A stretch of 64,000 nucleotides of DNA, from the NCBI GenBank assembly GCA_964036045.1, contig OZ038385.1, positions 36,736,063 to 36,800,062 of the forward strand, written 5' to 3'. Shown in pieces: positions 38,459 through 49,400 of this stretch; the first letter of the stretch is position 1; each line of letters begins with the position of its first letter. The translations under genes and the position numbers were made by a program. The DNA is from Eutreptiella sp. 'Long Island Sound 2002' (lineage: Eukaryota; Euglenozoa; Euglenophyceae; Eutreptiales; Eutreptiaceae). Under the pieces are notes generated by a model. The model had not been told where the DNA came from, searched no databases, and saw nothing but the letters and a program-made list of their open reading frames with translations.

Positions 38459-41140
38459 ATGGAGGGAGTGGGAGTAGCAGACATTGCCCAACATGTGCTC
38501 GGATATTTCTCAGTGTCTTCTTGCTGCATGAATCCGTCTGTGGACCATGCATTTGTGGAAAATGTACTTAAGATTCTCAATACGCCGGATGACCAAGAGC
38601 TTCTCATGAGATTAGCGAAAATATTCCAAGATGCGCCGCAGGCAAAGGAGGCCATGCTTCCTTTGTTGCGAGAGTTTGGGTGGAACGACAAGGAAAAGCA
38701 GTTTGCGGACGTCCTCCTTCAAATGCCCAAGAAAAGGGCTTTTCAAGCTCAGCTTCATCGACTCGCCCGCAAGATTCGCGCCTCAGCCCCTTCCCCACCT
38801 GAGCCTGCCCCTTCCTCACCTGCCAGCCCCACCAAAAAGCCTGCCAGCCCTCTGGCCAGCACATACCATGGGCAAGTCCAAAAGACCATGTGTATTGGCA
38901 AAGGTGGCTTTGGCTATGTCTATCGTGGCTTTCAGACGGCAACCTGTCAGATTGTGGCGATCAAAGAGAGCAAGAAGAAGTTCGATGCCGATGCCCGCCG
39001 GCTGTTGGCGGGGGAGTACCGAATCCTGAGCCAGCTCCACCACCCAAACATCGTGCGCTTGTATGACTTCTACTACAACGCCGAGGAGTTTGCCATTTAC
39101 ATGGAGTTTGTACCCGGGGGTTCACTGGACGCATTGCTCAAAGACGTTGGGCAGCTCTCAGACATCACTGTGCGGAAATACGCACAACAGCTCCTGGACG
39201 GCCTGGGGTTTGTGCACGACTGCGGGTACGTGCACCGTGACATTAAGCCCAGCAATCTGCTCCTTGGTGTCAACGGTACGCTCAAGATCGCCGATTTCGG
39301 CACTTGCTTCCTGCGCGAGCCTGGGCCCAACGCCACCGCTGGCATCTCAGGCACACTCCGTTACATGCCGGCGGAGGCCCTCCCGGGGGGTCGTGGGGTC
39401 GTCCCCCCCGCACCTTCCATGGATGTTTGGGCTGTGGGCTGCACAGTGCTGGAGATGGCGACTGGACAACCCCCCTGGTACCACCTGTTCCCCTCCGGGA
39501 CCCGCCCCGACGTGCTGCAGGCGCACATCTCGAACCACCCGGAAGAGCACCCGCCGGTGCCGTCCCCGACCGAGTTTGCGGGCGCGGAGTTCGTCGCCTC
39601 CTGCTTTGCCGCGGCGCCCGCGGCCCGGCCCTCCTGCGGGGCGCTCCGGCAGAGCGCGTTCCTCAAGGACATCATAGCCGTCAGGAGGGAGAGCGTGGCC
39701 CCGCCCGGTCCCGTGGCGCCGGCGCCCGCACTGCCCACGACAAAGTCCTTTCTCCTGATGGCCGGCAAACAAGACACTGCCGAGCACACTGCGGAGGGCG
39801 TGGACGCACATGTGACCAGGAAGATCTGCGCCTGGTCCCAGGACGAGGTCCAAGTGGTAGGGGACCTGCTGCACAGCCTTACCTCCCAGTGCCTCTCCCC
39901 CAAAGAACTGGACGCGCTGTGCCGCGAGCGCTGCCTCAGCCGGCAGTCGCTGGACGTCGGGGCGCTGGCAGAGGCGTCGCCGCCGCAGTTCCGGTGCCCC
40001 AACAAGGCCCTGGTCTGGCGCTTGGCCACGGCCGCGCTGCGGCCTCGCGCCGCGGCCCCGCACCCCGAACCCGCCGGGCTGTTGGCCGCGGCCGGGGCCT
40101 GGGAGCAGGTGACGTTGACTCGGTGGCAGGAGTTCCCGCTGCCGGTGATGTTCGACCCGGCGCAGCACGGCACCCACATCCTCCACCGCCGCAGCCGCTT
40201 CGACTACGTCCCCCCCGACCCCGAGCGGGTGGCCGGGGGGGCCGCGCGGCCGGCGTCGTGCTGGTGGCTGAATTTCGCGAACCCGGAGCTGTTCCACTCG
40301 TGCATGGGGCCGACGGTGCGGCAGGACGAGCACCAGGTCATGGAGCACCCGTGCCTCGCCGTCATCCGCCAGCACCTGTGGGACGCCGCCTCGCCGCACG
40401 GCGCGACGCAGAACACCGACGGGACGGCCACCCCCGTCCTGCTGGAGGGCGCGGTGCGCCGCGCGGCGGTCGACACCCGCCGCGCCCCCGACGCCGGGCG
40501 GCCGCGCGGCCTGTTCGGGGACGGCATCCTGCGGGATGTGGCGCCGGAGGCGGTGGAGGGGGCGGTGACGGTGCTCATGCCCCCCGATGCGTCCCCCATC
40601 CCGGACCCCCCCTCGGGGGCGTCCCCCCCCTCTCCTGCGTCTAATTCCTCTAGCACCACATCCGGTGCCCCCCGGGACTCGAACTGCTCCTCCTTTACCT
40701 CCTCATTTACCTCCTCCTTTACCACTGATGACGCCCGCCTCTCCATCTCCAACATCATTGCAGTCGCTGCCCCTTCCGGTGGTGCTGACGCATACACACT
40801 GCAGGACGTCGTCCGCTGTCTGACCTCCATCTACACCGCTTTCATGGCGGCGCGCCTCGTCGCGCAGGAGCGATGCGCGCCGGGACAGCGCGTGCATGTC
40901 ACAGTGGCTTCGGGGCACTGGGGCACCGGAGCATTCAAGAACAACAAGACACTTCTGATGCTGCTTCAGATGTTGGCGGCGCAGTTGGCCCGCATCGATA
41001 CGCTAGTGTTGTACACCAGCAGCGACCAAGCCTCGGCGGAATTGGCGGAGCAGAATTTGTGCTGCTTGACGGGGGCGGGCCCGACCAAAGTGGCGAACAT
41101 ACTGCACAGCATCTGGAAGCACGGCTTTGTTTGGCAGTAA
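38459..41140 (+). CDS. Protein kinase fused to a PARG-like ADP-ribose glycohydrolase domain
   Basis: One intron-free frame of 893 residues. Residues 1-110 are mostly helical (unassigned; faintly PUB-like), then a Pro/Ser linker. Residues 143-403 are a Ser/Thr kinase with all key motifs: GKGGFG (147-152), VAIK with K169, HRDIKPSN (259-266), DFG (279-281), then YMPAE in place of YMAPE; the style is MAP3K/STE11-like. Residues 455-893 resemble poly(ADP-ribose) glycohydrolase: VTLTRWQEFP (551-560), LNFAN (604-608), QDE (622-624), and SGHWGTGAF (818-826) followed by a LQMLAAQ helix as in PARG. Family PARGs remove poly(ADP-ribose) from proteins. The PARG half is strongly GC-rich and carries long shadow frames. 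The start is the first ATG; later Met residues (24, 50) are possible. Stop TAA. Both enzymes look foldable, but glycohydrolase activity is uncertain (see findings). Confidence 0.85.
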   Translation: MEGVGVADIAQHVLGYFSVSSCCMNPSVDHAFVENVLKILNTPDDQELLMRLAKIFQDAPQAKEAMLPLLREFGWNDKEKQFADVLLQMPKKRAFQAQLHRLARKIRASAPSPPEPAPSSPASPTKKPASPLASTYHGQVQKTMCIGKGGFGYVYRGFQTATCQIVAIKESKKKFDADARRLLAGEYRILSQLHHPNIVRLYDFYYNAEEFAIYMEFVPGGSLDALLKDVGQLSDITVRKYAQQLLDGLGFVHDCGYVHRDIKPSNLLLGVNGTLKIADFGTCFLREPGPNATAGISGTLRYMPAEALPGGRGVVPPAPSMDVWAVGCTVLEMATGQPPWYHLFPSGTRPDVLQAHISNHPEEHPPVPSPTEFAGAEFVASCFAAAPAARPSCGALRQSAFLKDIIAVRRESVAPPGPVAPAPALPTTKSFLLMAGKQDTAEHTAEGVDAHVTRKICAWSQDEVQVVGDLLHSLTSQCLSPKELDALCRERCLSRQSLDVGALAEASPPQFRCPNKALVWRLATAALRPRAAAPHPEPAGLLAAAGAWEQVTLTRWQEFPLPVMFDPAQHGTHILHRRSRFDYVPPDPERVAGGAARPASCWWLNFANPELFHSCMGPTVRQDEHQVMEHPCLAVIRQHLWDAASPHGATQNTDGTATPVLLEGAVRRAAVDTRRAPDAGRPRGLFGDGILRDVAPEAVEGAVTVLMPPDASPIPDPPSGASPPSPASNSSSTTSGAPRDSNCSSFTSSFTSSFTTDDARLSISNIIAVAAPSGGADAYTLQDVVRCLTSIYTAFMAARLVAQERCAPGQRVHVTVASGHWGTGAFKNNKTLLMLLQMLAAQLARIDTLVLYTSSDQASAELAEQNLCCLTGAGPTKVANILHSIWKHGFVWQ

Positions 41141-41340
41141 CCCCCCACCCCCTTTTTTCCTCTGGCGCTCTGTGACTGTGACGAGTCCCACATCAAATGT
41201 GGATCAAATGTGGTGGTGCGCACTCTCCAAACTTGGACTGCGTGTGAATGAAGCCTGTCAGCCCTTGCAATACGAGAGCAGCAGGCTACAATCTTGAGCC
41301 CTGGGACAATCATTCCGCTCGCACCCTCAAACCCACACTC

Positions 41341-41674
41341 CCCTCTGGTGTTATATTTCCAGGGTATGTATCAGGCGTTTGTTTGACAGTGGAGCCTGAC
41401 TGGTCCAACCACTGCAGCAGCATTCGAATATTGAGCAGCAGTCGCTTCAGAGATGAGTTGGTGAACCTTTGGTGTTGAATTCCCAGGCTGTGCATCAAGC
41501 TTTTATTTGACAGTGGCGCAGGCGATAACGGAGGTAGATAATGTGAATATTCTGACGTTTGTGGGACCTTAGGGCTGTGCCTGCTCCTGATGTTGTTTCA
41601 GAGATGAGTTGTGCGCCATCTGGTGTTATATTTCCAGGGTATGTATCAGGCGTTTGTTTGACAGTGGAGCCTGT
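41341..41674 (+). repeat. Three dispersed copies of a ~57-bp repeat
   Basis: Copies at about 41,341-41,398, 41,466-41,523 and 41,617-41,673. The outer two are virtually identical (CTGGTGTTATATTTCCAGGG through TTTGACAGTGGAGCCTG); the middle one is diverged (GGTGTTGAATTCCCAGG). Spacing is about 125-150 bp, so a decayed larger tandem unit is likely. Confidence 0.8.
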
Positions 41675-41879
41675 GATAAGGCAGGCGCCTGCTTGTAGCG
41701 CTCTTTGTTTTGTCGGGTTTGGATTTCCTGTAGGATATTGCATTTTTTTTATGTGAGCACTCCGAATTCTGATCACACAGGTGAGGTAATTATGGGGTTC
41801 CAAATAACTTTTGCTAATCAGGAGCCTCAATATAACCCCACACAATTAGATCAGTAATGAGGGGCGCTCCATTTGTGTG

Positions 41880-42600
41880 GGTATATGTTGTTGCTTATAA
41901 GCTACCCTGTGGTGACAGTTTACTTGTGAGTTGTTCCTTTGAGTTGCCTTATGTGACTGATACAGTCCTGTACTTAATGCTCGGCTTTGGTCTTCATTGT
42001 TGATTATATTCAGTGTGTCTCCTTGTCATTTTGGGCAGTTAGGACCCCTGCGACCGGAAATTTCCCAATTCAGGGCAACCCAATGAACCACTGTCAACCA
42101 GTGAGGGCAAACAGGAGTACCCAGATCATCTGGAGATAATCAGGATGCTCCACAGCAGCCGTAAGGGCACATAGGAGGATCCAGATAATCCAAGATATTC
42201 AGGGTATCCCACAGAGCCCAACACAAGCAGACAGGGTAACAAAGGGGCCCACAACAGGGGATAGGCAAACAGATTCTCAATGGGCTCTGGTCTCACATAG
42301 GTGGATAGCTACCAAATAGAGACAGAACACAAAGAGAATCAATTCGCGAAGGTAGTGGGGACATAGAATAGTACATCCGCTACTGGCACCCGTTGGGTAA
42401 CCAGTGTTGTATGATAAAACAGTCTCGGACTGATTTGGTAACCAAAAAAGAAACCCCACACTCCCCCTCCCCATCCCCCTCAACCACACCCCCTTTTCAG
42501 ATTGTGGAGTGCATTACCTCTTTGCTTTTGGTTCTTCACGTGTTTCTTTGTCATTTCATTTATAAACCATGAGCACCGCAGTCCACCCTCTGCACAAAGA
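41880..42600. other. Degenerate short repeats, no gene
   Basis: Imperfect repeats of CCAGATNATC...GATATTCAGG...CCCACAG type, with a period near 65 bp, lie within 42,090-42,240. Nothing coding is recognised. Confidence 0.4.
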
Positions 42601-42602
42601 CA

Positions 42603-42995
42603 GTCCATGAACATGAATTGGCACCAGGTAGTACACACAGAGGTGGCAAAGGGAGGGGGGAGACATTCCATAGACGTGAAGCATAACAGGTAAGGCAAAA
42701 ATTTGCTCAATGATGAACGAACCATCATCAGTATGAAACAAAGGGCTCAAACTGGATCGCTGGATGAATATCAGCACTGCATGAGCTGCAAAGGGAACAG
42801 GCAATTTCTGTGTAACATATTCGCAACAACATGCAAGTCCAAAGTATGTGTTAGTGGGGAGGGGTGCAGTGACATGAATTGGCGCCAGGTAGTACACACG
42901 GGGATGCCAAAGGGAGGGGGGAGACAATCCATGAACATGAATTGGCGGCAGGTAGTACACACAAAGGTGCCAAAGGGAGGGGGAGACCCTCCATA
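42603..42995 (+). repeat. ~57-bp repeat, three copies
   Basis: ACATGAATTGGCNNCAGGTAGTACACAC followed by GGTGCCAAAGGGAGGGGG occurs at about 42,610, 42,874 and 42,936. The last two are adjacent, while the first is separated by about 200 bp of unrelated sequence. Confidence 0.8.
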
Positions 42996-43431
42996 GACAT
43001 GATGCCAATTCTTATTGCTTCTCGTGCACACAGGAGGTTGGGGGTAAGAGGAATTGGTTGGGGTGGCTACACTAAAACCCCCAACATTGTGCAATTGCCT
43101 GTTGATGGGCATCCACCCATATTGTAGAAATGCCTATTAAATTCGCATGCACCATTCTGGTACAGGACGCAAGAATGCCTGCAAAAATGCCCGTAAAAAC
43201 ACATGCACCATTTTCATGTAGCAGGCAAAGTTGCCTAAAAAATCGCATCATCGCGCGTGATTCAACTGGTGCATTCATAAGTGTCAGTGTATGGGGGGTA
43301 CATAAATGCAAGCTGCAGGTTATGGAATAGAAGCATGCATTTTCAGAAAATAGCAGGCAATATTCTTGCTGCGCTACCAAGCAATTTGGTCGTTACACGC
43401 TAGGCGATTCGGTGACATGTATACTATGACA

Positions 43432-43485
43432 TAGTAGAGTGGTAACACACCTCACCGTTTCCTGGGGGACTCAAGTTTGAACCCC
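43432..43485 (+). repeat. tRNA-like SINE head, copy 1
   Basis: Has a perfect pol III A-box (TAGTAGAGTGG, 43,432-43,442) and a B-box-like GTTTGAACCCC (43,475-43,485) at tRNA spacing. The acceptor and T stems do not pair, so it is not a functional tRNA; a tRNA-derived SINE or relic is the better reading. Confidence 0.45.
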
Positions 43486-43661
43486 GGAGCGCACCACTTC
43501 TTTCGGCGGTCGATGTACATCTCTCGCCTATCGACGATTGCCAGCGGTGTATATTGACGTGCAGCTGTGTTGGCTAGCTTCCATTTTGTTGTGGTGGTTT
43601 GCTTTTATCGTTTCACAACCGACTTTCGGTAAATTTCGCTCAATCCTGCCCAGCGTCGTCA

Positions 43662-43718
43662 TAGTAGAGTGGCCACACGCCCCGCCGCACGGCCTAGAGG
43701 GACGGGTTCGCCGCCTGG
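43662..43718 (+). repeat. tRNA-like SINE head, copy 2
   Basis: The same CATAGTAGAGTGG A-box context 230 bp after copy 1, with a B-box (GGTTCGCCGCC) 43 bp later and a T stem that pairs at four of five positions. No matching acceptor stem is seen. Confidence 0.45.
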
Positions 43719-43729
43719 CTCGTGCGCTT

Positions 43730-45300
43730 GGTGATGTGGTCAATGTAGACCTCGCATCTGTCAGTGAGTCACTACTGTTCCCAGCCAGGGGGCAGCTCGT
43801 AGGCAAAATAACGCTTCATTGTAGAGGCGTATATCTATTTTCCTTTTTCATTTTGCTCTTTCATTTTCAGGCACACGTCTTGTACAGCCTTGGAATTTCT
43901 TGTCAACCAGTCCCACTAAGGTGGAGCAGGTGCTTTGAGTAGACATATGTCTACATCAGTTTTACACAGGTTTGATAGTTCATAATAGGGTGAGCGGTGC
44001 CCTCTAGGATGAGATGGACCCCTTTCCGTGCTTAGCAGTTGGTTTGATTTGTGTGTTATTGTGCCAATCCATTGAACACTGAGAGCATTGGCTGGAAGTG
44101 CCTAGGTGGTGGCATCTAGTATCTTGCTACTGACCACATTGTGCCCTTGAAATCTCATGGTCCCAAAATGGTGTGATTTCAAGGCTGTTTGACACTTTTG
44201 TTCGTGCATTTGGGTTTGGATGCATTTTGAGGGTCTGTGCGGAATGGTCAGCCCCCCTGTACCCGATGTCCTGCTGCGTGTTGATGTCCTGAGCCATCCG
44301 CGCAGCAGCAGCAAATTTGCCTTTCTGCTGCTGTAGTGTTACGGTGAATTCAACCAGGGACGGACACCCGCAACTTGGAAACACAAGTGTCGAGCATCGT
44401 GTAACATAACAACAGCCTGGGCATCTTGTAGATCCTCTCTTTGAGTGACTCAGAAGTTGAGTCAAATGGCCCAAGAGGGGGTGTCATGGTGGGTGTAGGG
44501 GAACCAAAAAGAGTGCCTGGGTTTTCTTGTGCCTCAGGTATTGTTGATTTGTCCATGTTTGGGGTCTTGTTCAGATCAGTTTTTTCAGACAGTGCAAAAC
44601 AGAACACATTAGCACCAACAAGTCTAGCGCCCTTTGTGAGTAGACACCTTTGGGATTGTCTGCTCTGCTACCACCATGATTTCGGCTCTAACAACCACTC
44701 CTTAGAAGGCACTTGTACCTTGGACTCATTGTACAATAACACACTGAGGTTTTTAACACACCAGAGGTGTGAAAGATATGCTGAACTTCTCTATGCACAC
44801 TCGTATCTCACCTTCGTTTTCTTGCTTTATTGATATTGATTCCTTCCTTTAGGTCTTCCTTTAGTCAGGCTTCAGGTCCATTGGTCTCATGTTCACCACT
44901 CAAATAACAAGCTTGAAACCACAAACAAGAGCACGCACAGCCTCTTTTGTGCTGGCATAGATAGATAATTCTAGGTAGTAACTTCTGGGACCTTCAGTTT
45001 CACAATAGGAAAATCAGGGTGCCCCATGCATGCTCAAACTGCTCATTTTTAGAAATGGAGTTTGGTTAGGAACATATGGTGTGGCAATGCGAATGAGTTG
45101 CTTTAGTTGGTGCACGGGTGGGTCCGCTACCACCCCGTGGATTATTGGAACGTGCAGCCCCTCACGTGCAGGCAATTTCTGATGCAACCAATACAGCTGC
45201 CACACACAATGATTGACACACACAAAACTGTGTGGGAGGCACAGTTGATGTCACATTTTTTGTGCATTTTGAATTTGGAGATTTGGTGTTCTGTTGTGTG
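43730..45300. other. No recognisable gene
   Basis: Moderately A/T-rich DNA with short frames. One of 130 codons (44441-44833) lacks any recognised domain. It leads into the methyltransferase-like gene. Confidence 0.4.
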
Positions 45301-45307
45301 GCTCTGA

Positions 45308-46420
45308 ATGGATAGTTTGGGTCAATTTGGTTGGCAGCATGGTAGTTTTCTAGTCTGCTTTGCGGACTCTCTAGGGGGAGAGCAAATGAGACTGAAGTCT
45401 AAGACACCCACCAAAAAAAGCAGCACACAGTGCATGTGCATGTGCTGCCAAACATTTCCCCTTTTGCGTTGTTCTTTACAATTTGGTCAGATTCACATGC
45501 CACGCCATCCAAAGCCACTTGCCCCAAGTTGCCCCTGCGGGCAATCCCTAGCCCAACCTGCCCACTCCTCGGTGCAGACCATAACCCAGCGTGCGAAATC
45601 CTTGGTGCAAACGCCCAAACTCCCCACCAAGGCCAAGTCCCTAGCAAGGAAATCCAATCCGAAGTGCTCCAATGCTCAGGCACCTTTGAAGCACAAACCT
45701 AAGCATGGTTTGCGCTTCAAGCCCACCCAACCAGCCCACAAAGCTGCACCTACACCTGGAATGCGCACTGGGTCTGGAAACCTGTCCAAATATTTCCGGT
45801 CATACCGCAGGGGCCTTGAGGACTTTCACCTGCCAATCTTCCAGGCCCTGGTCACAGACATTGGGATGCCCAAGTGTGTCTTGTACCCAGGTTGCCATCG
45901 CCACCTGACAGCCTCCCTGGTGTTCCCCAATGTGGTCTATGTGGATTCTGATCGCAAGGTTATGTCTTTGTACACTGATGCCATAGCCCTAGATTGGGTG
46001 GCAACACACCGGCAGTACACACAGCAGCCCAAACTTATCCCTGTATGCCAAGACTTCACACACGCCCTGCCCGGTCTGAAAAAGGAAGAGTGCGACTTGC
46101 TGGTGTCCGCCAGTGCAGGAATTGTTTCGGAACACTGTGCCGCATACCTCTGCCGTGGGGGGCATCTGCTGGTGAGTGACGCACATTACGATGCCAGGAT
46201 GACGTTCTTGGACCCCCGCTTTACATTACAGGCAGTGTGGGACAGCACGGGCCAGAAGTGGGTACGAGATGCGGCGGTACTGTCGCAGCATTTTCGGGCC
46301 AAGAATGGTGCGTGTATTACTGCAGCAGAGGTGCAAGAGAGCATTGACAAGCCCAAACAGCAGCGGTCATTCAAGTTGATGGTGGAGGAGCTGTTCTATC
46401 TCTTTAAACGGGTTCGATAA
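45308..46420 (+). CDS. Rossmann-fold, methyltransferase-like conserved orphan protein
   Basis: A 370-residue frame. Residues 1-150 are Lys/Pro/Ser-rich with clustered Cys (42-47) and low complexity. The conserved part begins at about 158 (LSKYFRSYRRGLEDFHLPIF). It then runs as an alternating strand/helix fold: CVLYPGCHRHLTASLVFP (190-207), VVYVDSDRKV (209-218), VCQDF (246-250), CDLLVSASAG (262-271), and GGHLLVSDAHYDA (284-296) ahead of the terminal strands. The YPG loop and VYVDSD acidic strand end resemble the cofactor-binding part of SAM-dependent methyltransferases, and this resembles a conserved hypothetical family, but no substrate can be named. Start uncertain: the first ATG (45308) gives the long basic arm, while M152 (45761) would give just the folded domain. 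Stop TAA. Confidence 0.6.
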   Translation: MDSLGQFGWQHGSFLVCFADSLGGEQMRLKSKTPTKKSSTQCMCMCCQTFPLLRCSLQFGQIHMPRHPKPLAPSCPCGQSLAQPAHSSVQTITQRAKSLVQTPKLPTKAKSLARKSNPKCSNAQAPLKHKPKHGLRFKPTQPAHKAAPTPGMRTGSGNLSKYFRSYRRGLEDFHLPIFQALVTDIGMPKCVLYPGCHRHLTASLVFPNVVYVDSDRKVMSLYTDAIALDWVATHRQYTQQPKLIPVCQDFTHALPGLKKEECDLLVSASAGIVSEHCAAYLCRGGHLLVSDAHYDARMTFLDPRFTLQAVWDSTGQKWVRDAAVLSQHFRAKNGACITAAEVQESIDKPKQQRSFKLMVEELFYLFKRVR

Positions 46421-49400
46421 CCATGCATCGGTAGAAGTATCCCCCTTCCCTGCCAAAAGCTGTTCTGTCCACTGCAATCCGAAAATTGTTTGTGGTGCTG
46501 CCGATATTTCGGAGCAGCTTGAATTGATTTCATGGACACCGGAGCCAACACCGGAGCCAAAATAATGAGTGTTCCCATTCTCAGCCAGCCTTCACTTTTT
46601 TCGGCTATTTGTTGTCGCATTTCACATGTAGCGAGCACATATGCATGTACATAGTGGCAAGACAAACGCCCCAAAGCTGTGCAATGTTACACTGATGCAA
46701 TAAAGAGGGGAAATTTGGGCATGTCTGCACAGCAATTATGGCACGTCGTCACAGGATGTCACGCATGGTTTCCAAACGGCAAAAGCACTGAAGGTTTAAC
46801 AGTATTGTTCATTTTGGTGAGGCACAGCAGGCACTCATTGAGCTGTCTGCTGGACAAGGCCTCTGAACCCAAACCTGTACGCCTATCCACCTGCGCATTT
46901 GGCCTGCTTGTTAGCATACTCTTTGCACCCCAGATCTGCCAGCCATTATTGAACAGAGCGTTTCAGACATGAACTCCAAATGCATCCAGCTATATTGGTA
47001 ACGTCTGGGTGATTTGAAGGCGCACCAGAGGCCATGGGCATATATACTGTCCCGAGGCAATCAGTCTGCAAGCCTTGGGACCTGGCAGCATGGCACGTTG
47101 CTTCACTGAGTCAAAACTGTGCATAACAACTGCTTCTTGGCGATGACGAGTGACATAGTCAACTGGCTTGATGCACCAACAAGGTTGAGAACCCTGGTGG
47201 AGGGTTCAAAGGAAACATGGGGAGCACCTGACGCAGCGCACGCACGGCGCAGAGATTTAGCCGGTAGCCAGGAGGACAAGCTGTATTTTGCTCCACCAGT
47301 AGGACAGGGTGAACACAAGGAGGATATGCAGGTTCCCCAAGGGGCCATCGTATGTGTTTTCACCTTGGGAGGTGTTGGATAGGGCAAGACGGGGCACTAT
47401 ATGGATACCATTTGTTGCCCATCGAAACACGATGCTGTTGCGGCCAGGTACTGGGTGTAGTCCCGCAAAAGTAGCGCGCAACACAAGGACTCCCCCACAA
47501 CATCTTAAGTGGAAGCACTGACCGATAGGTGGTGGTTAAATCTTTGATGAGAGAATTGATGGTGAAGGGTTTTGGCTTTTTCTGCACGGGCCGTGGAAGG
47601 GTGAATGGCCATGAAAATGTGGGTACATAGAATCCATTTGGGGACATTATCACCCCCCAGGCAGTGCGCCTTCCACAGAACCATCGCTGCAAAACATTGT
47701 CGCAATCTGGCAGGGGCACTTTTCATAAAACCCGTCCCTCATGCACAAACCTTAAGAAACCTCCAAATAGGCGGTTGAGAAGGGAGCGTTGAGACGCGGT
47801 TCTGAATCAACTGTCAGCTAGCCACCGACTGCCAATGGTCAGCTGTCAATCAATTACCACCAACCACGGTTACCTGCCAAGGTAAATGGGTAACAGGTAA
47901 TGAGTGGCCAATACAAGGCACAGATTCCATTGATCGGCGCAAATGCACATTCCAATTTCAACTGCTGCCCATTATCAACCAGTTGTGGCAGGGTGTCGCA
48001 CAGGGGGATGAATTGTCCCCATTTGAATCATCATTTTCTGCTCCAATCATTTGAGAAGGCATACACACCGCTGCTCCTCTGGCCAAATCCATACCAACCA
48101 TGAAATCTCTTTATTGTTTACTGCAAAAGATTCGATGGAAGGACTCTGGGGGAGCACCTGATGCGGTGTGTGCACCGTGGGTGGATACAATGGTGACAAC
48201 ATTAACAAGTTGTCGGGCCAGAAGGCTGTGACGATGAAATGACAATTGCGATTCACCTTTTTGCTTTGCAGGAATATGTGCTGGTGGCTTCATCGTGAAT
48301 GTGCAGCAGCGTTGCCACTCAGTTTTCGCACTGCTATTTTTGCTTTATCATCAGAGTGTAGCACAGGAGGATCCTTTGTGCCATTTCTCTTTTTTGCAGG
48401 ACATCAAATTCAGTGCACAGGGAAGACTGGTTTTGCCTGGTGTCACCTGGTTGAGGCTCTTTGCAGGCACTACTTGGTGGGTGGACAGCTCAACCAATGA
48501 TTTCATGGCGGTTGCGGAAGATAACATCCGCCACTGCGCGGGCACCTGTGGACAATCGTGCTGAGCTGTTCTGCAAAGCCCACCACATGTTGGCTGTTCC
48601 GTGGGGGCAACCTTGCTTATCAAGGGGCACAGGTTTTAGAGTTCTTGCATGGCGCGCCCTGTTGTCCGAGGGGCCTCCGATGTTGTGTAGTCCAAGCGTG
48701 AAGGCTCTGTGTCTTGCGGGTTGGGGTTGGCTGTTGTGGCCCTCGAGATGACCATGGGCTAGCTGGATGCAGATCTCAAACGAGAGTTTTGTTTGTGGAC
48801 TGGGAACGTTCTATCGTAGGCCATGAATGTTGGCTATGGCGCGTCCAAAGGGGGTGGTGCTTGATCCTTGCGCTCACCGTGCATACTTTTGGGTATAGTT
48901 TATTACCCAGATCCAGAAGGCCTGTTTTTTTTCCACAAACTTGGGTTTTTCATGGTTGTTGTGGATGCAGGACAGCTTTTCAGCTGTTGGTTGACCAATG
49001 GTTGCCCCTTTTTTGAAAATGTCGTTTTCCAAGATTTCCTTTCTTTCTATCAAATGGTGCATTCTGTTGGCTGAGTGCTACAGTAAGAGGGGAGGGGTTC
49101 TTCGCCCAGAAGGGGGGATGCCGTGGCACTCACAGGGTCTGAGAGAGTGTGGTGGAGACTGCACTGAAAATAAACCCATCTCTGTGCGTCTCGTCCCCTC
49201 CCGCTTGGGCGCAACCCTTCACTATGCAGGAGAAGGCTTTAATGCATCAGGCCAGGGCATATTTTTTTTTGTACAAACCGATAAACTTAAAATGCTTACA
49301 ACCCGACCTTTGGAACGCCAGGTCTTCATGGAGAATTTCAGAAGAGCACAATGCGCGTCCGCTGCCCCCTGTGTGTTCTTGTTTTCCTTTCCTGTCCAGG

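Noticed and set aside
39304-40830. Long alternative frames (446 codons plus, 350 and 272 codons minus)
   Set aside because: Shadows of the GC-rich PARG half; compositions are Arg/Gly/Pro-biased without domains, while the 893-codon frame has clear motifs.
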